From contig NC_092580.1 in NCBI RefSeq assembly GCF_037975245.1, forward strand, positions 20,382,501 through 20,446,500: 64,000 bases of DNA, given 5' to 3'. How positions within the stretch are numbered: the stretch's first letter is position 1; each line of letters opens with the position of its first letter. Shown in pieces: positions 13,703-26,529 of the stretch. Below the pieces are notes generated by a model that was not told the DNA's origin, searched no databases, and was given only the letters and a program-made list of their open reading frames with translations. The DNA comes from Apostichopus japonicus (lineage: Eukaryota > Echinodermata > Holothuroidea > Aspidochirotida > Stichopodidae). The position numbers and the translations under genes are program-made.

Positions 13703-14091
13703 CAAGGGAGTAGGAACCGGGGGGGGGTTGGGGGCGCCAGCCCCCAGTGAAAAATATTGGGGGCGGAAGTATCATTCCGCCCCCCCCCTCCCCGCTTCGT
13801 TAGTCAGAAAATCCCTTTTTCATTTCTCAATAAATGATAACAACATTCGTCATTTTACTCAGAACATTTTGGCAGAAAAAATGTCATTTGGAGCACCAAA
13901 TTGCATCTAAGGCCAGGTGAAAATGCAAAATTATTTACAAAATGGAGTGGGTGTTGGGGTGTGCTATATTGCACCAAATTGCATCTAAGGCCACCTGGAA
14001 ATGCAAAAAAAATCCAATTTCCCTTAGACCCCTCCCCCAGGCCGGCCATCAGTCTTCAGCCCCCACTCAAAAGTGCCTTCCTACGCCACTG
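13703..14091. mobile_element. hAT-type MITE with near-exact 8-bp target duplication
   Basis: The 389-bp element starts CAAGGGAGTAGGAACC and ends (reverse complement) CAGTGGCGTAGGAAGG, so its termini are imperfect inverted repeats. It is flanked by TTATCAAG (13695-13702) and TTATGAAG (14092-14099), matching at 7 of 8 positions. An internal direct repeat (CACCAAATTGCATCTAAGGC) occurs twice, near 13891 and 13972. No transposase is present, so it is non-autonomous. Confidence 0.75.
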
Positions 14092-14407
14092 TTATGAAGT
14101 ATCGCAAGACTGCTATTGTAGCTGTCAGATTCTGTTTATTTTACTTCTTTAACATTCCTGTTTTTTTATAATTATTATCATTTTATCATGTTAATGATTT
14201 AAATAGTGAATTATCTTTCCTGTGTTCATTCTGTTCAATAATCGTCTCAACAACTTACATTTGCCAGTCAGTTGATAGGATGCTGTTAATGTTGTATGAC
14301 AGACGAGGAGTGTACACTGTATCTTTTTAAGCCGTATACAAGTAACAGGATATCTTGATCAAATAATTGAGTGACAAGTTTCCGATCATTATCATATTAA
14401 TAATCAT

Positions 14408-14411
<4 letters not shown>

Positions 14412-14480
<69 letters not shown>
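14412..14480. repeat. (TA)n microsatellite
   Basis: About 70 bp of TA, interrupted once by TACA. It borders the tRNA-containing repeat that follows, as such runs do at the other copies. Confidence 0.95.
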
Positions 14481-14482
<2 letters not shown>

Positions 14483-14484
<2 letters not shown>

Positions 14485-14850
14485 AATGAAAATCGTAATG
14501 AGTTGGAAAATCAAGAAAAGTGAAAAAACTGACGGCCTCCACCGGGATTCGAACCCGGGCCTCCCGCTTTGTACGCGGACACCCGAACCAACTAGGCCAT
14601 GGACGCTGATTGTATGTCCAGAGGTTCTAAACCGGTAAGGAAGGTCGTAATTCCACTGTAGGCGTTTGTCACCTGTTTCGAACAATACTAGTTCTGTTTT
14701 TGGTGACATATTTTGCCTTACTCTAGAGATCAAACTTGATGCTAACCAACTCGAAAATCATTTGTGATTCCTAAAGCCGGATCTCGAAAGAGATACTTTG
14801 AACAGACTTTATGTTAATGGAATGGAGGAAAACGACAAAGGCAAATGAAT
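14483..14850 (-). mobile_element. tRNA-containing SINE-like repeat, first tandem copy
   Basis: The ~370-bp unit contains a full tRNA-like cloverleaf on the minus strand at 14535-14606 (72 nt). Acceptor arms are GCGTCCA/TGGAGGC with one mismatch. Box A is TGGCCTAGTTGGTTCGG and box B is GGTTCGAATCC. The anticodon loop is GTACAAA (anticodon ACA, Cys-like) and the T stem is perfect. The unit also carries a conserved flank on the other side of the tRNA-like part and ends in (TA)n. A second unit follows directly at 14853, and the same pair arrangement recurs at 49889-50373. This is a retroposon or a tandem-duplicated tRNA-derived unit, not a standard tRNA gene. Confidence 0.75.
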
Positions 14851-14852
14851 AT

Positions 14853-15080
14853 ATATAAATGAAAATCGTAATGAGTTGGAAAATCAAGAACAGTGGAAAA
14901 ACTTCCAGCCTCCACCGGGATTCGAACCCGGGCCTCCCGCTTTGTACGCGGACACCCTAACCAACTAGGCCATGGACGCTGATTGTATGTCCAGAGGTTC
15001 TAAACCGGTAAGGAAGGTCGTAATTCCACTGTAGGCGTTTGTCACCTGTTTCGAACAATACTAGTTCTGCTTTTGGTGAC

Positions 15081-15083
<3 letters not shown>
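14853..15083 (-). mobile_element. tRNA-containing SINE-like repeat, second tandem copy
   Basis: This repeats the preceding unit about 370 bp downstream. Its tRNA-like segment is at 14908-14979 (72 nt) with the same anticodon loop GTACAAA. The unit is cut short in the GTGACAT region, where a (TA)n tract begins. Confidence 0.75.

Positions 15084-15152
<69 letters not shown>
15084..15152. repeat. (TA)n microsatellite abutting a receptor stop codon
   Basis: A TA run that ends immediately before the stop codon (15153-15155) of the minus-strand receptor gene, so it forms the start of that gene's 3' flank. Confidence 0.95.
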
Positions 15153-15154
<2 letters not shown>

Positions 15155-16202
15155 AAAGTTTTAAAATCGCTTTAAACGCTTGTCGAAAATTGCGATTAAA
15201 CCCACAGTATACCAATGGGTTGGTGACAGAATTCATACCGATTGGAAACAGAATTAGCACAAACACGCCGTGTGTAATCTCTCCACCATTAATAGCGAGG
15301 ACAAAGAACAAGGGCGATAAAAAGAAAACGTTAGTAATGAAGATAAAAAAGTTAACTTTGGTGAGTTTAATCTCTGATGATGAAAGTAATCGACGTGGTT
15401 GTCTCTGCCCCCCAGCCGTTTGCAAAGTCGAGGGATGAACTGACACAGTGGCGATAGAGGGCGCGTCTGTCATCGAATGGTCTTGCTTCACCCTCACGTG
15501 ACTTTTGTGAACAGTTCGAAAGGTGAGGATGTAGAAGAGCGGGATGATAACGAAACAACTCAGAAAAGTATAAAGTAAAGTGATTAACCAGTACAGAGTA
15601 CCGATGGCGTTCTTCTGTTCCAGGAAACAATAGTCCTTCCCAAAGAAACGTCTTGCTCCGTATGACGTAACGGCAACGCCAAAATTTAACAACACGTTAA
15701 TCACCCAAATGCACGCGATGAAGACTGAGATCGTCCGTTTGTTAAATATCTTGACGTAGATTCTAGGATTTTTATTAATGAGGGTATATCGATTGGCAGC
15801 AATTAATATCAAATGTTGAATAGAGACAGGACTGAATGTTAAAGTCGTATGGTAGAACAGGCGACATAACACGTGACTGGTAATAATGGTTTCCAATGAT
15901 ATCAACGCCGTGGCTAAAATAGGTAACACGATGACACAGGTCGCAACATCGGCGACTGCAAGGCTGGCCAGAAACGCATTCGCTGTGGTTCGTAATTTTC
16001 TGGTTTGAGCAATCGCAACAATGACAAGAACATTTCCAATCGAACCGATAACGAATCCCAGAAAACATAAACTAATGAAAGCGTAGAGTGCAAAGCCAGG
16101 TAACGGCACTGGAAGGTATGAATAATATCTAGGATTGACAGTCGTGCCATAGGAAGCTGCTGTGAACAATTCCGTTACGTTTATGGTAGTAGATAATTCC
16201 AT
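15153..16202 (-). CDS. Class A (rhodopsin-type) GPCR, orphan, 349 aa
   Basis: This is an intact single-exon paralogue of 6969-8045, sharing long identical blocks such as RTTANAFLASLAVAD and NPLVYCGFNRNFR. Landmarks are N57 in TM1, LAVAD 81-85 in TM2, and Cys113 with Cys192 (TM3/ECL2 disulfide). The DRY motif reads NRY at 137-139. TM6 has FLSP instead of CWxP, and TM7 has NPLVY at 328-332. Possible N-glycosylation is at NVT 8-10. The third intracellular loop is about 50 residues and rich in basic, Ser and Gln residues. The protein ends 17 residues after NPLVY, leaving only helix 8. It probably signals at the plasma membrane, with unknown ligand. The 3' flank is entirely repeat DNA ((TA)n, then two tRNA-like units), so its polyadenylation signal is either in repeats or missing. 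Confidence 0.92.
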
Positions 16203-19200
16203 TTTCTGTATTGTTTGTTTTGCAATTTTATTTCATAATTACATCACTCGTGTTGAATCCTTGAATACAAACGTAATATATTTTATTCCTTATGATATAA
16301 TTGTCCTATACACGTCTCATTGTTACATAATATTCCTTGCTCACAGTTATCCCCATACATGCATGCGCTATATTGCACGCACAGAACAAAATATACAAGC
16401 TAGAGTGCGACGGAGGAAAGTCTTTGAGTCTGTCTATAGAAGAATACAAACTGAATCATGATAAATCATTTTCGAATCTTTATAAAAACATTCCTCGTTA
16501 CACATTAATTATTTAAATCACATCCATGTAATGGTAGATTGTCGTCGCTGTAAATAGAATGGTGTTCCATTTAATTGTTACATATCAAAGTAAATCTATT
16601 CAGTGAGCAAAAGGAAATCTAACATTCGAGGAGGGAAAAAAAAGGCGTTTTGATAATTTGACGTAATGTGTGGTGCTTCCATAAATTGTCATCTTGATGA
16701 AACGAGCGAAATTGCAAAGGCCAAGTTCGAATGCAACTCACGAATGTTTTAAAAGTATCATAACAAAGAAGAGTTTTAAGTAGTTTTAGTTTCCTCGAGA
16801 TTATCAAATTCTTGCAGTAATGCTAGTGTATACAACACACTTAGTCTCTCTAACAGCATTGCACTTAACTAAATCAATACAATGTGGACATAACATCAAA
16901 GTTCATGCCAACGAGTTGCTCTCTTTCTGTAGAATCTGTATATAGCTTCGTCCATCTTTCAATTCACATGTTTGATGTAAAATGACGTTTTTTAAGGTTG
17001 ATTTTGTTTTAACTGTGTCTGTGATGTCATCCGTCTGTGAGATAAATTTGATGGCGATGTATATATGTACAAACAAATTTTCACTGAATATTTCTTCAAC
17101 CCTGTCATTGCTTCATTTCTGATATTAGACACAATGAACCGGGTTATTACATCATAATGTATATCAAGATTTATATGATAAGAATATATCAAAACAGTTG
17201 TAGTTGTTACCCCAAAGTTTTTGAAGTTTCGAAGGTTTCAAATAATAATATGTATCCTTAAGTTTATGGTAACATTTACATTCATGATATCCATCTATGT
17301 ATGACGAATCAAATGTCAAAAGTTGTTAATGGATGAGAATCCGCTTTTCGAATTAAATCTCATATTATGTCGCGAATCTGCTTTTATGTCAAATTTCTCG
17401 ATAATCTCATTTGTGAACGAAGTAAAGATAATCCGTAAAAAACAAGTGAAATTAAAATACTGCTGCTGCATGCGCTTATATGGAGGCAAACCATCCCTAT
17501 CAGATTTAAGAGTTTAATACCAATATTAATTTATATCGTATCCTTCTATATATATATATTATATATATATATAATATATCCAAATGAAAAGATCGGAATC
17601 AGTCACCAATAAAGTTAAAGTCGTAACAACGGTAGATTGATGCAGCGATGCGTGACATCGCATTACCATATACAGTATCGCGAAAAATTAAATTATTCAA
17701 AAGCGATCGTTGTTGCTCTCACGTTTATTCGAGGCAACTTTTTTCAAAAAGTAAAACATAAATTAATTAATTCTTTACGCAAAGAATGTATCCTCTATCA
17801 AGAAAGGTAAAATGGTTTGGTTGTCATCCTTATCGATATGATAACTCCATCTGAAATTCACTATATAGGAACCACTATGAGTGTAGATTCACAATGCGTA
17901 TAGATTCACAATGGGCGTAGATTCACAATGCGTATAGATTCACAATGCGTGTAGATGCAGGCAATTCTGTTGCACGCACATAATTATATTCAAATGAATT
18001 ATCCAAAAAGCAAAAGTAAGAAATCTACGTATATACTAAGAATTTAAGTTCTCTTTCAATGTGTATCATTGTTCGGTCACTATACTAATCGCTTAACTTC
18101 TTCAGTTCAAAAAGTCGAACTTGTAAATTCTGTAACGGTATATATAGGTTACGTAATTCGACTGTGGAAGTGCTCAATCCTTCGCCAATTTAATTGTTGA
18201 TATTTAAGATATGAAGACTGTTAGAAGGTATATACCAATTTATTGCTCAACCTCAATTCTTTAAGTAGTGGTAAACTTCGCAGCATCTGCAAACTTAAAC
18301 GGCAGTTGCTGTAATAATGTATGCTTGATCAAGTCTCTCTCTCTCTCTCTGTATATATCTCCGTTATCAGAAACCGAAATGGCAAACTTTTCCCGTTTCT
18401 TTATTACAGCCATTTCACTTGAATGGTTTCCATAGCAACTTTATATGACTCGTTTCAGATTCAATAGAGAGAGATTCGAATCGATCTATTGTGCACTTGT
18501 TATCAAATAATGGTTTTCTGAGTTTGTGATAATATTATTTTTTTCCAATTACCGAAGAAACAATATGGTAACGTGTTGCATGCATTGTCGATCTTGCCAC
18601 ATTACTGTTATTGCATCACAGTTCATTAACTAAAGCTGGTAAATTTTCCATTCCAAATAATTACATCGAAAATGCTTGAAAGACTAAAATGTGTTGTACT
18701 ATTTGAATTTTTTTAACTCAATACTTTTTTTTAAGTAAATCGAATCAATCTCGACAAAGATGACAGCTGCACTGCAAATGATGATCTTAACCTGAATAAT
18801 GATTAATAATGGATTATTCGCTAATTTAATCCGACAACTAATGTTCTGGTTTGTTAAAGCACATAACAGGATGGTTGACAGAGGTTTATAAATTAAATAT
18901 GCGAGACGTTGCAGAATTGTATAGGCCTGCATATGCGGTAACTTCACGAGAACGATGAGTTCTTTGCTTTTGATCTGTACTTTAGTTTATGCTTCATCTA
19001 TCCTTCACAGTCGAAGGAAGGAAAAATTTCCCTTACTTCGAGCACGCGTTTTACTGCACTGTGTAGTTCCGATAAATGGGTGAATAAACTCATGAAAGTG
19101 GCTCAAAATATAAAATAAACTTTCATTCTTTTCCTCCTGGACAAACTTTTAGCCCATTTTCGCTGAGCTGTGTGAAATAAAATACCGATCGAAAAAAGTG

Positions 19201-20141
19201 ATTACTATATGACTTTTTTTTCAAACAACGTCAGTCACAGTGCTTATTATCAGTATACCTAATATGTCTACCACATTAATGCGATTTATGAGGGATGCCG
19301 TGAAAGTTAACGTATAGACAATCATGAAAACAATACCCCAAGCGAAGCTTTAGTCAAACTAATGAAGTTCGTCAGAGGATGTTCTTTACTAATATGAAGT
19401 TAGAATATGATCTTTCTCATAAATGCGCATTCGCAAACAATAAACACACTATGCCGGTATTGCCAGTAGATATATCGACCCTGGAGTTCCTTACTGATGT
19501 CTCTTAATATCTCAAGTTCTATTGTCAAATTAATCTTCCTGGCAGTGTAACCTTTTCTAAAATTGGAAAGAAAAAGCATGGAAATTAATGAAATTAGGTT
19601 CTTTTTTTGTGTGTGGTCTAAACAAAAGTCTCTACTCAAGTCGGTAAGCAACCAAGGAAAATAACGGCTTACAAAAGATATGAAAGGACTGTTATAGTAG
19701 AAACAGGTCTTGATACGTATATATGCCTATCATTTAATTGAAGTGGCATGTAGAGTTGGTCACGCAACGACATACTTATTATGACGAAAGAAAAATATAA
19801 TACAGTAAAGTACCATTAACAGAGTTCTTTTATAAAGATATAATATGACGTTTTCATTGTTCAAAACATGTTTAAATGAAAAAGTAGGGCATCGATATCA
19901 ATCTCAAATTTAAATAGACACTGCTTAAATACTTGTCTGTTCGTGACCAAAGAAGTTAAGCCTCAATATATATATATATATATATATATATGTTTAAATA
20001 TATATATATTTCTTGCTCGGCGATAAACTGGGTTTTTTATTCTTTGTTATCCTTGAAGCTGTTTGACCTTTAATGTAATTCCTTCCTCATATGAAAGTTA
20101 TTTATCAAATGTCTAATGCATGAAAAGAATGGCACCAACAA
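16203..20141. other. Gene-free stretch with simple repeats
   Basis: No supported exon. There are short TA tracts at 17546-17580 and 19969-19991, a (TC)n run near 18335-18351, and a minisatellite (listed separately). The small ORFs show no domain-like features. Confidence 0.5.
17879..17957. repeat. Minisatellite, ~18-bp unit
   Basis: Four to five tandem units of roughly GTAGATTCACAATGCG, with variants GTATAG and GGCGTAG. They differ by single bases. Confidence 0.85.
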
Positions 20142-20142
20142 A

Positions 20143-20232
<90 letters not shown>
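20142..20232. repeat. (GT)n-(TA)n compound microsatellite
   Basis: About 20 bp of GT followed by about 70 bp of TA. Confidence 0.95.
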
Positions 20233-20237
<5 letters not shown>

Positions 20238-21271
20238 GCTCCCAAGAGGTGCTTGAATTGAAGTACAAAGAGCACCGTCGGTTAAGTAATATACATTGGC
20301 AATTGCAATAAAAAACTATATTAAAGTGCCTGTGACGACCTAATGAAAAGAATAGAAACAAAGTATATTTATTTTATTCACTTTTTAATTAAAATAGAAT
20401 TAAACTAGAAAAGGTTGCATAGCATGCTTCCGTCAATACATGGTAATGTAAAAATAGAAATTAAACCTTGTTTACACTTCTCAGTTTTGTACATCACTTG
20501 TTATACAATATAACATCCGGAATAAGTCACCGCGTTGATCATCTGCAGCTTCCGTGATTTTTTGTTTGTGATAATTTCGGAGATTTAGTTTACCTATTAA
20601 AAATCGTTATGCTTACATTTGTTATTTGCTCAATGTTTTGATACTATTCAAACACACAGCGTCACAGGATGCTTAGCATTACATCCGGTAAGTAAACTCT
20701 CTGACGGAAAGAAAAAAAGGGAAGAAAATATTGACCACTCCTGTAATGAAAACAAAATATGGAAAATTCTCCTTTGATGACATCGATCTGTTTTTATAAT
20801 ATTTGTAAGCGAACACAAACTGTTACAGCCGCTTGGCTATATTTTTCTTGCTGTTTCAGCTGAATTCATATTGGTATATGTATCATGAAGATCTTTAGGA
20901 CAAGATGATATTTTTTATTTTCGCTTTGAATGTGACACAAACCCAACTATCATCTCGGTAACTTACGGTATGTCATAGATATATTTGTGATAAACACCTC
21001 CCTCAAATAGCTCAGGATAATCTTGCTCATTTCTGAAAATATTGTAGTATAAAAGCTGCCATATGCATGTTGTAAACATGCCAGTTTGATGTCATAGTTT
21101 TCATTAGGTTGTGTATCTTTCATAGATACCCTGTGTTTGTTTTTGTTGTCATATTTCCACGGTGAACGTAAACATGCAGTGATACTATATAATGAAACCA
21201 ATCTCATCATTATATCATATTTAAACTTCGATACATTATATTTAAGCATGTGCAGAAACCATATCCATTAG
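20233..21271. other. Gene-free stretch
   Basis: No recognisable gene, RNA or repeat in about 1 kb. Confidence 0.4.
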
Positions 21272-23335
21272 CAGGTGCGTATCCAGGGGGGGGACGTTGG
21301 GGGCGCGCGCCCCCCGGGTAAGAAAAAGAGAAGAGAAAAAAAAAGAGAAGAGAAAAGGAAAATAAGAGGGGAAAAAAGAGGAGGAGGAGAGGAAGGAAGG
21401 GAAAAGAAAAAGAAGAAAGAGAGAAAAAGGAGAAAAAGAGGGAGTAAAAGCAAAACGCGAAGACACCGGGAAGAGAAAGAGGAACAGTGACATTATTACA
21501 GCGCTGAAGGGTAGCCAGTGACGGATCAATGATTTCGTAAAAGTGTGACTCACCCTACCCCTTACACCGACAACTCCATTTTTTGACGTTTCCATTTTCC
21601 TCTCTCACTAATGATCTATATATATACTATATATGGTCTATCATAATGCGTGTGTAGAATTGTGCTATGAAACCAACTGTGGCTGGTCCCGAACTCGACC
21701 GTGTCGACGGGGAACATGACGCATTTTGGGATGGGGGCGACCGCCCGCCACCCCCCATTCAGCATTTTTTTAAACGATATCGCTAAGTAATTTCAAAATA
21801 GAAAGTGCTTAGAGGCAACTTACAAGGCCTGGGAAGTGTCATTTCCAGCGATCTGGGAGGCATTTTTGGCCAAATTTGCTTGTACGCTTCGCGCCAACCT
21901 ATGGTGGCGCTACGCTTAGATAATTTGCCTACAGGCTTCGCCCCTCCCTTGGCAAATTCCTCGCTACGCGCCTGTTCGAATTTGTAACGCAAACAGCAGA
22001 TATCACATCATATCAGTGAGCATGAAAATGGCGTTCCAGGATGAAAAGCCTCAAAATTGTCCGACTTGCCTGAAAAAGTAACCAAAAATTTTCGCGCGCG
22101 AAGGGGGCGTTCAACGTGTTCATGTCAATATCATATAAGCAAGCATCGGTTATTACATCGCATGCCATCATGTACCGTACGGTCCGTTCAAATTGCGCAG
22201 TATACCGCGGGATGCTAATGTAAACAACGACATGTCTCATGTAGGGCCTGGGTCTCGAATTAGGGCCTGCACCCCCGCCGCGCAGTGGCGGAGCGTCCAT
22301 ATGATCAGGGGGCGGATGCCCCCCTGACGGACTCAAATGGACTGCTGGCGCCTTTTTCAGCTCTGTACCACTTTTTACTTATTCTAGATTATTGACTTTT
22401 TTATTGCGCTCTCATCTACTTATTGACATTTCTCACATTTTGTTGCTGTAATTTAGCGATGACACCTTATTCTTCGTTTATCTGCAAATTAGCCAGGCCC
22501 GGAAAGGGTCATTTCCGGCGATCTAGGGAGTATCTTTACTCAAAAATTTTCTCTACGCTACGCGCCAACCAGTGGTGGCGCTCCGCTTGGATAGTGTCGA
22601 AAGCGCCCCTACAGACCATTCTCGCCACTCCTGACCAATACCCCTAGCTCCGCCACTGCCGCCGCGCCTCCTACGCCTATGTGTGTAGTGTTCGGTTTCG
22701 GAAATATCTGCTATTTTTTCATTTCCTTCAACCAAGTTTTATAATAGGTTTTAATATTTGTACACCAATAAATTAACTGTGTCTGAATTTTAGAAAATTT
22801 CTGACCAACATTCTGCATCACACTTCCCTCTAACTCGTGCAATTTTGACCGGTCTGTTAGGGGTTGAAGGAAGTTTTTTCTATATTGGTTGTCCATAGAT
22901 GAAATTTTGTACAACATTATGGGTATGTTTTGAAGTGAGTTTATTCACGAGAAATGTGAATTTTCAAATTCTGAACAAATATGGGGCTTAAAACCTTGAA
23001 AAGTGGGGCTGACGGGTATTGTGGGCCGCGACGTAGAATCACCTACAAAAGCAAAGACCCACAGGAGATGCGATCAGGTCGAACATGATGTGTGCCGGGT
23101 GAACAATCTTCAAAAAGGTTATGGATAGAAAAAAAAACTGTTAGGAAATACTTGGTTCTCAGGCAAAAAGTATACATCTGGTTGGTCATTTCAAGCCCGA
23201 GAAGTGCCGTTTCCGGTGATCTGGGGGGTTTCAAAGCAAGAAATGTTCTTGTACGCTGCGCGCCAACCGATGGTGGCGCTCCGCTTAGATAGTAAAACGC
23301 GCCCCCCGGGTTAGAAAATCCTGGATACGCGCCTG
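21272..23335. mobile_element. Composite hAT-like element with nested insertion
   Basis: The termini are inverted repeats: CAGGTGCGTATCCAGG at the left and, reverse-complemented, CAGGCGCGTATCCAGG at the right. Both are flanked by ATTAG (21267-21271 and 23336-23340), a 5-bp duplication. Inside are a purine-rich simple tract (21318-21480), a core copy at about 21800-21975 carrying GGTGGCGCTACGCTT, an independent MITE at 22283-22658, and a terminal module at 23048-23335 that also occurs at window positions 1-286. No transposase ORF is seen. The 2-kb span may be one element or two neighbouring relatives that share termini. Confidence 0.6.
22283..22658. mobile_element. Nested hAT-type MITE with exact 8-bp duplication
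   Basis: The 376-bp element has termini CAGTGGCGGAGC and GCTCCGCCACTG, which are perfect inverted repeats. It is flanked by CCGCCGCG on both sides (22275-22282 and 22659-22666). It carries the core also seen in other copies (GGTGGCGCTCCGCTT). It is non-autonomous and inserted into an older repeat. Confidence 0.88.
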
Positions 23336-23340
23336 ATTAG

Positions 23341-26163
23341 AGAAAGTAAAAATAGTAATAGATAGAGAAAACCCATTTAAAAAACTTGTAGCACACATGG
23401 CTCAAGTCTTCAGCCTTGTGTGTGATGGAACTTTAACATTTTGAATAAATACGATTCTGATCTATTTGGGTAGTTATACAGCACAATCTGTTATCTCTAT
23501 CAAATGTATGAATGTATAAATGTAATTATGGCAGCTAGCTTTAAGTCTCTTATAAAGCTGATTTCTGCGCTCAGTAGTGAGTTCTATATGCCGCAATCAT
23601 TCAGCGCTACTCACGGCATCATTAACTTATTCAACTATATGGTATCCCTGTATACACTGCATACTTTAACCGAGTGTCGAGGAAGTAAATCATTTATTCA
23701 GTTAATTCTACAACCTTCGTCCTCCAGACACCGTGTTACATGTAATGAACTCGAAAATCATGAAAAATATGATATTTTCATTGTTATTGAATTAACAGTT
23801 TACTAGATATGCTATAGTGAGCAGCATTGTAATGATATTTCCAGCTTAAACTAGAACGGAAATCTCAACTACCACAAAAGCTACTTTAAATGAAAGCTAT
23901 AGCTGTACCCGGGTTTCTCGTGTTGAATTTATCACGCTAAATGCTGTTTAACCCGCCCCACCTCCCCCCTCCCCCCCCAAAAAAAAACACAAGGCCTGTG
24001 CCGGATCAAGTATGATAAGCAGAATTCCATGATGCCATTTTCGTATGTACAACCTTTCTAAGCGGACCTTTGTGTTGATTTTCATTAATTTAGCAATGCA
24101 ATGTTTAACTCCCATGACAATGTAGCTTATTAGCTTGATTATTCAAATTTCATAAGAAATGTTAAGTAAGTTGGAGTAAGTACGGTACATGATTGCTCTG
24201 TTTGTAAATAAAATATATTTTTCTGTTGAGCTCTAAAAATCATTCTAAAACTGAAATTTTTTCTTTGTGATCAAAATAAGAAATTACGAGAAACCTTTTC
24301 ATTCTGGACTAATTCTAATTTGTTCTTGTTATTTGTTCGATTTGAAAGGGAAGCGCTTTGTCGTGAAAAGTATTTCTTTCCTGGTAAATAACAATACATA
24401 TAAGAAACATTGGCTAATGATTGTGCAGAGAGTACCGTATTTTGTCGTATAAGAATTTCTACCTCGTCAACAATAATATAGTACATAACTCGATTCAAAA
24501 TATCAGAGACATGCATTATTTTTTATGCGAAATGTAATATTTGTATACATTTAAGTTCACTCCCACTTGAAGTGTAACTTAAATTTTTCATTTTTTGTTC
24601 AGGTTAGTTGTCAGATTATATATAAACTACATAAAATGTTCATGAAAACTTATTGGCAAATATCTCAAGGTTGTAGCTGTTGTATAGATGGGACATATAT
24701 TAAATTTGGTTGGGGCGGGACAGAGGTTCAAATATATGGTACAATACTATGTGACTTCTTCACTGAGAGTATCAACACATTATGTATTTTTCTTCCCATT
24801 TCTTACTCGGACTCTCTAGTAACATTTCGTAATGAGAATCAGCCGTATTCTCAAGAATCTTTAATAATGATCGTATCTGACCTTACATTAGATATACACA
24901 ATATATATATATATATTTTTATTACTTCAATGTAATATCTAATGGACAATTTGATGGATGTACAGAAAATCTATTGTGGCACTAAAGCAGCAAACTGACA
25001 ATTTGAATATTCTGTGCCGAGTGGGGGCAGCAGACGATATACTTATATAGGTGTAGGACAGTAAATTTACTTGATTGACGCTAACATTCGTCGCTTTGCG
25101 AGGTCGCTAAGAGCATATTGGTAGATTTTGTCTTCACCAGGTATATGTCATATCATATGATAGCTATAATGGGCTGGAACAATCATATTACTTACAAATT
25201 TACCCTCCATGACAATTCAAACTGTGTGCCAAAGGATGTGAAGGTTTAAAATAATAATTCCCAACCTTGTTTCTCAGCTCTCGTGGTATGATCTTCCAAC
25301 TTTTGCAACGCATCACCTTCAATAATTTGTACTAATTCTTAGACCATCAGAAGAAGTTTACGTCATCCTCTTCAACATCCAGACATAAAAATGACTGCAA
25401 GCAAGCGCAACATTCACTTCAGGAGAAGGTCAACCCCTGAGGTATGAATATTTCTCCAGTTGTCAGGTTCTCTTCTCTGCAAGGTTCCACCAGCTTGTCG
25501 TCGCGCAAAATCAATATTAAAAACAATACAACCTTCAACACACATCCATTTTTTTAATGAGGCTACTGTTAATAATAACACAGAACATCAAACACTGACG
25601 TATAGGTTATATAAAACTTATGTGGTTTTGTTTTGCTTTGTTTATATAGTTCTTTTCGACGAAGTGATTTTGTTTTATACATGGTACATTGTGATCAATA
25701 GTCGATACACATAATGTTGCCATGCAGTTAAAACTTCAATTCATACCGCCGTCACACGTGTACAACATTATGTGGGAGAACAACGGAAGAAGACTTAAAA
25801 TCAAATTTGGTATTTCTAAGTAGTTTCTCTATCAACCGCTCAATTATGTCAAGGTTCTCTAATCACTGTTTCCATGGGAAAATAGCTGTTAAACAATCAC
25901 TGCATGCATGAGATATGCCATATGAAAATAATATATAATATAATCAGGAAGCATTATACTTAAAGGGTAGGTGTGACATAGTAAAGTATGCTGAATTGCT
26001 CAAGAAACTGACAGTTTACGATGATGTATTTTATGTCTGTCACAGGCAGTCAGCAGGACACGGAGATCTCAGACATTCTGCTAATTTTGCACCATATTGG
26101 AGACGTTGACTAGGCACAAGGTTTAATCCGTTACGGTCCTAATATCGATATCAATGGCTATAC
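23341..26163. other. Gene-free stretch
   Basis: No supported exon. ORFs at 23504 and 24567 lack recognisable domains. A C-rich/A-rich tract lies at 23960-23993 and a short TA run at 24900-24917. Nothing else stands out. Confidence 0.45.
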
Positions 26164-26529
26164 CAGGGGTTCCCTAACTGGGGTGCATGAATCCCCAGGG
26201 GTGCGTGAGTCCATCCCAGGGGGTTCGTGAGACTTTTCTGAAAGTCAAAACTAGAATACTTTGAACTAAAATCTGATATATCATTTAATTTAGTAATGTA
26301 CAAAAGTCGTAACTATCGACAAACTCTTTTCGCGTTCCATATACGCAAATGTTGCCATATAGTAGTACCGTACCGTGCATGTGATAAATAACTGAATTAT
26401 GAAACAGACACAGGCTGTTATGCATATTATAGATAATAATGACTCAGATCGTGTCTCGAAAAGTTGGGGGTTTGTGGACAACTCTGACATCCACAGGGGT
26501 GCGTGGTGCATAAAGTTAGGGAAACCCTG
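26164..26529. mobile_element. hAT-type MITE, family 2, copy 1
   Basis: The 366-bp element has ends CAGGGGTTCCCTAACT and, reverse-complemented, CAGGGTTTCCCTAACT. Flanks GGCTATAC (26156-26163) and GTCTATAC (26530-26537) match at 7 of 8 positions. The internal sequence (CTGATATATCAT, GTACAAAAGTCGTA) is shared with 46211-46542. Confidence 0.85.

Noticed and set aside
14535-14606. Genuine tRNA-Cys gene
   Set aside because: The anticodon would be ACA, and the cloverleaf sits inside a ~370-bp repeated unit found at several loci with accumulated changes.
17879-17957. CRISPR-like array
   Set aside because: Units are contiguous with no spacers and the DNA is eukaryotic. It is a minisatellite.
21242-21595. 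Ser/Phe/Leu-rich and Lys/Arg/Glu-rich ORFs
   Set aside because: They are produced by a long purine/pyrimidine-rich tract in a repeat.
24567-24935. 122-codon ORF
   Set aside because: No domain features, no splice context that extends it, and it ends in a TA tract.
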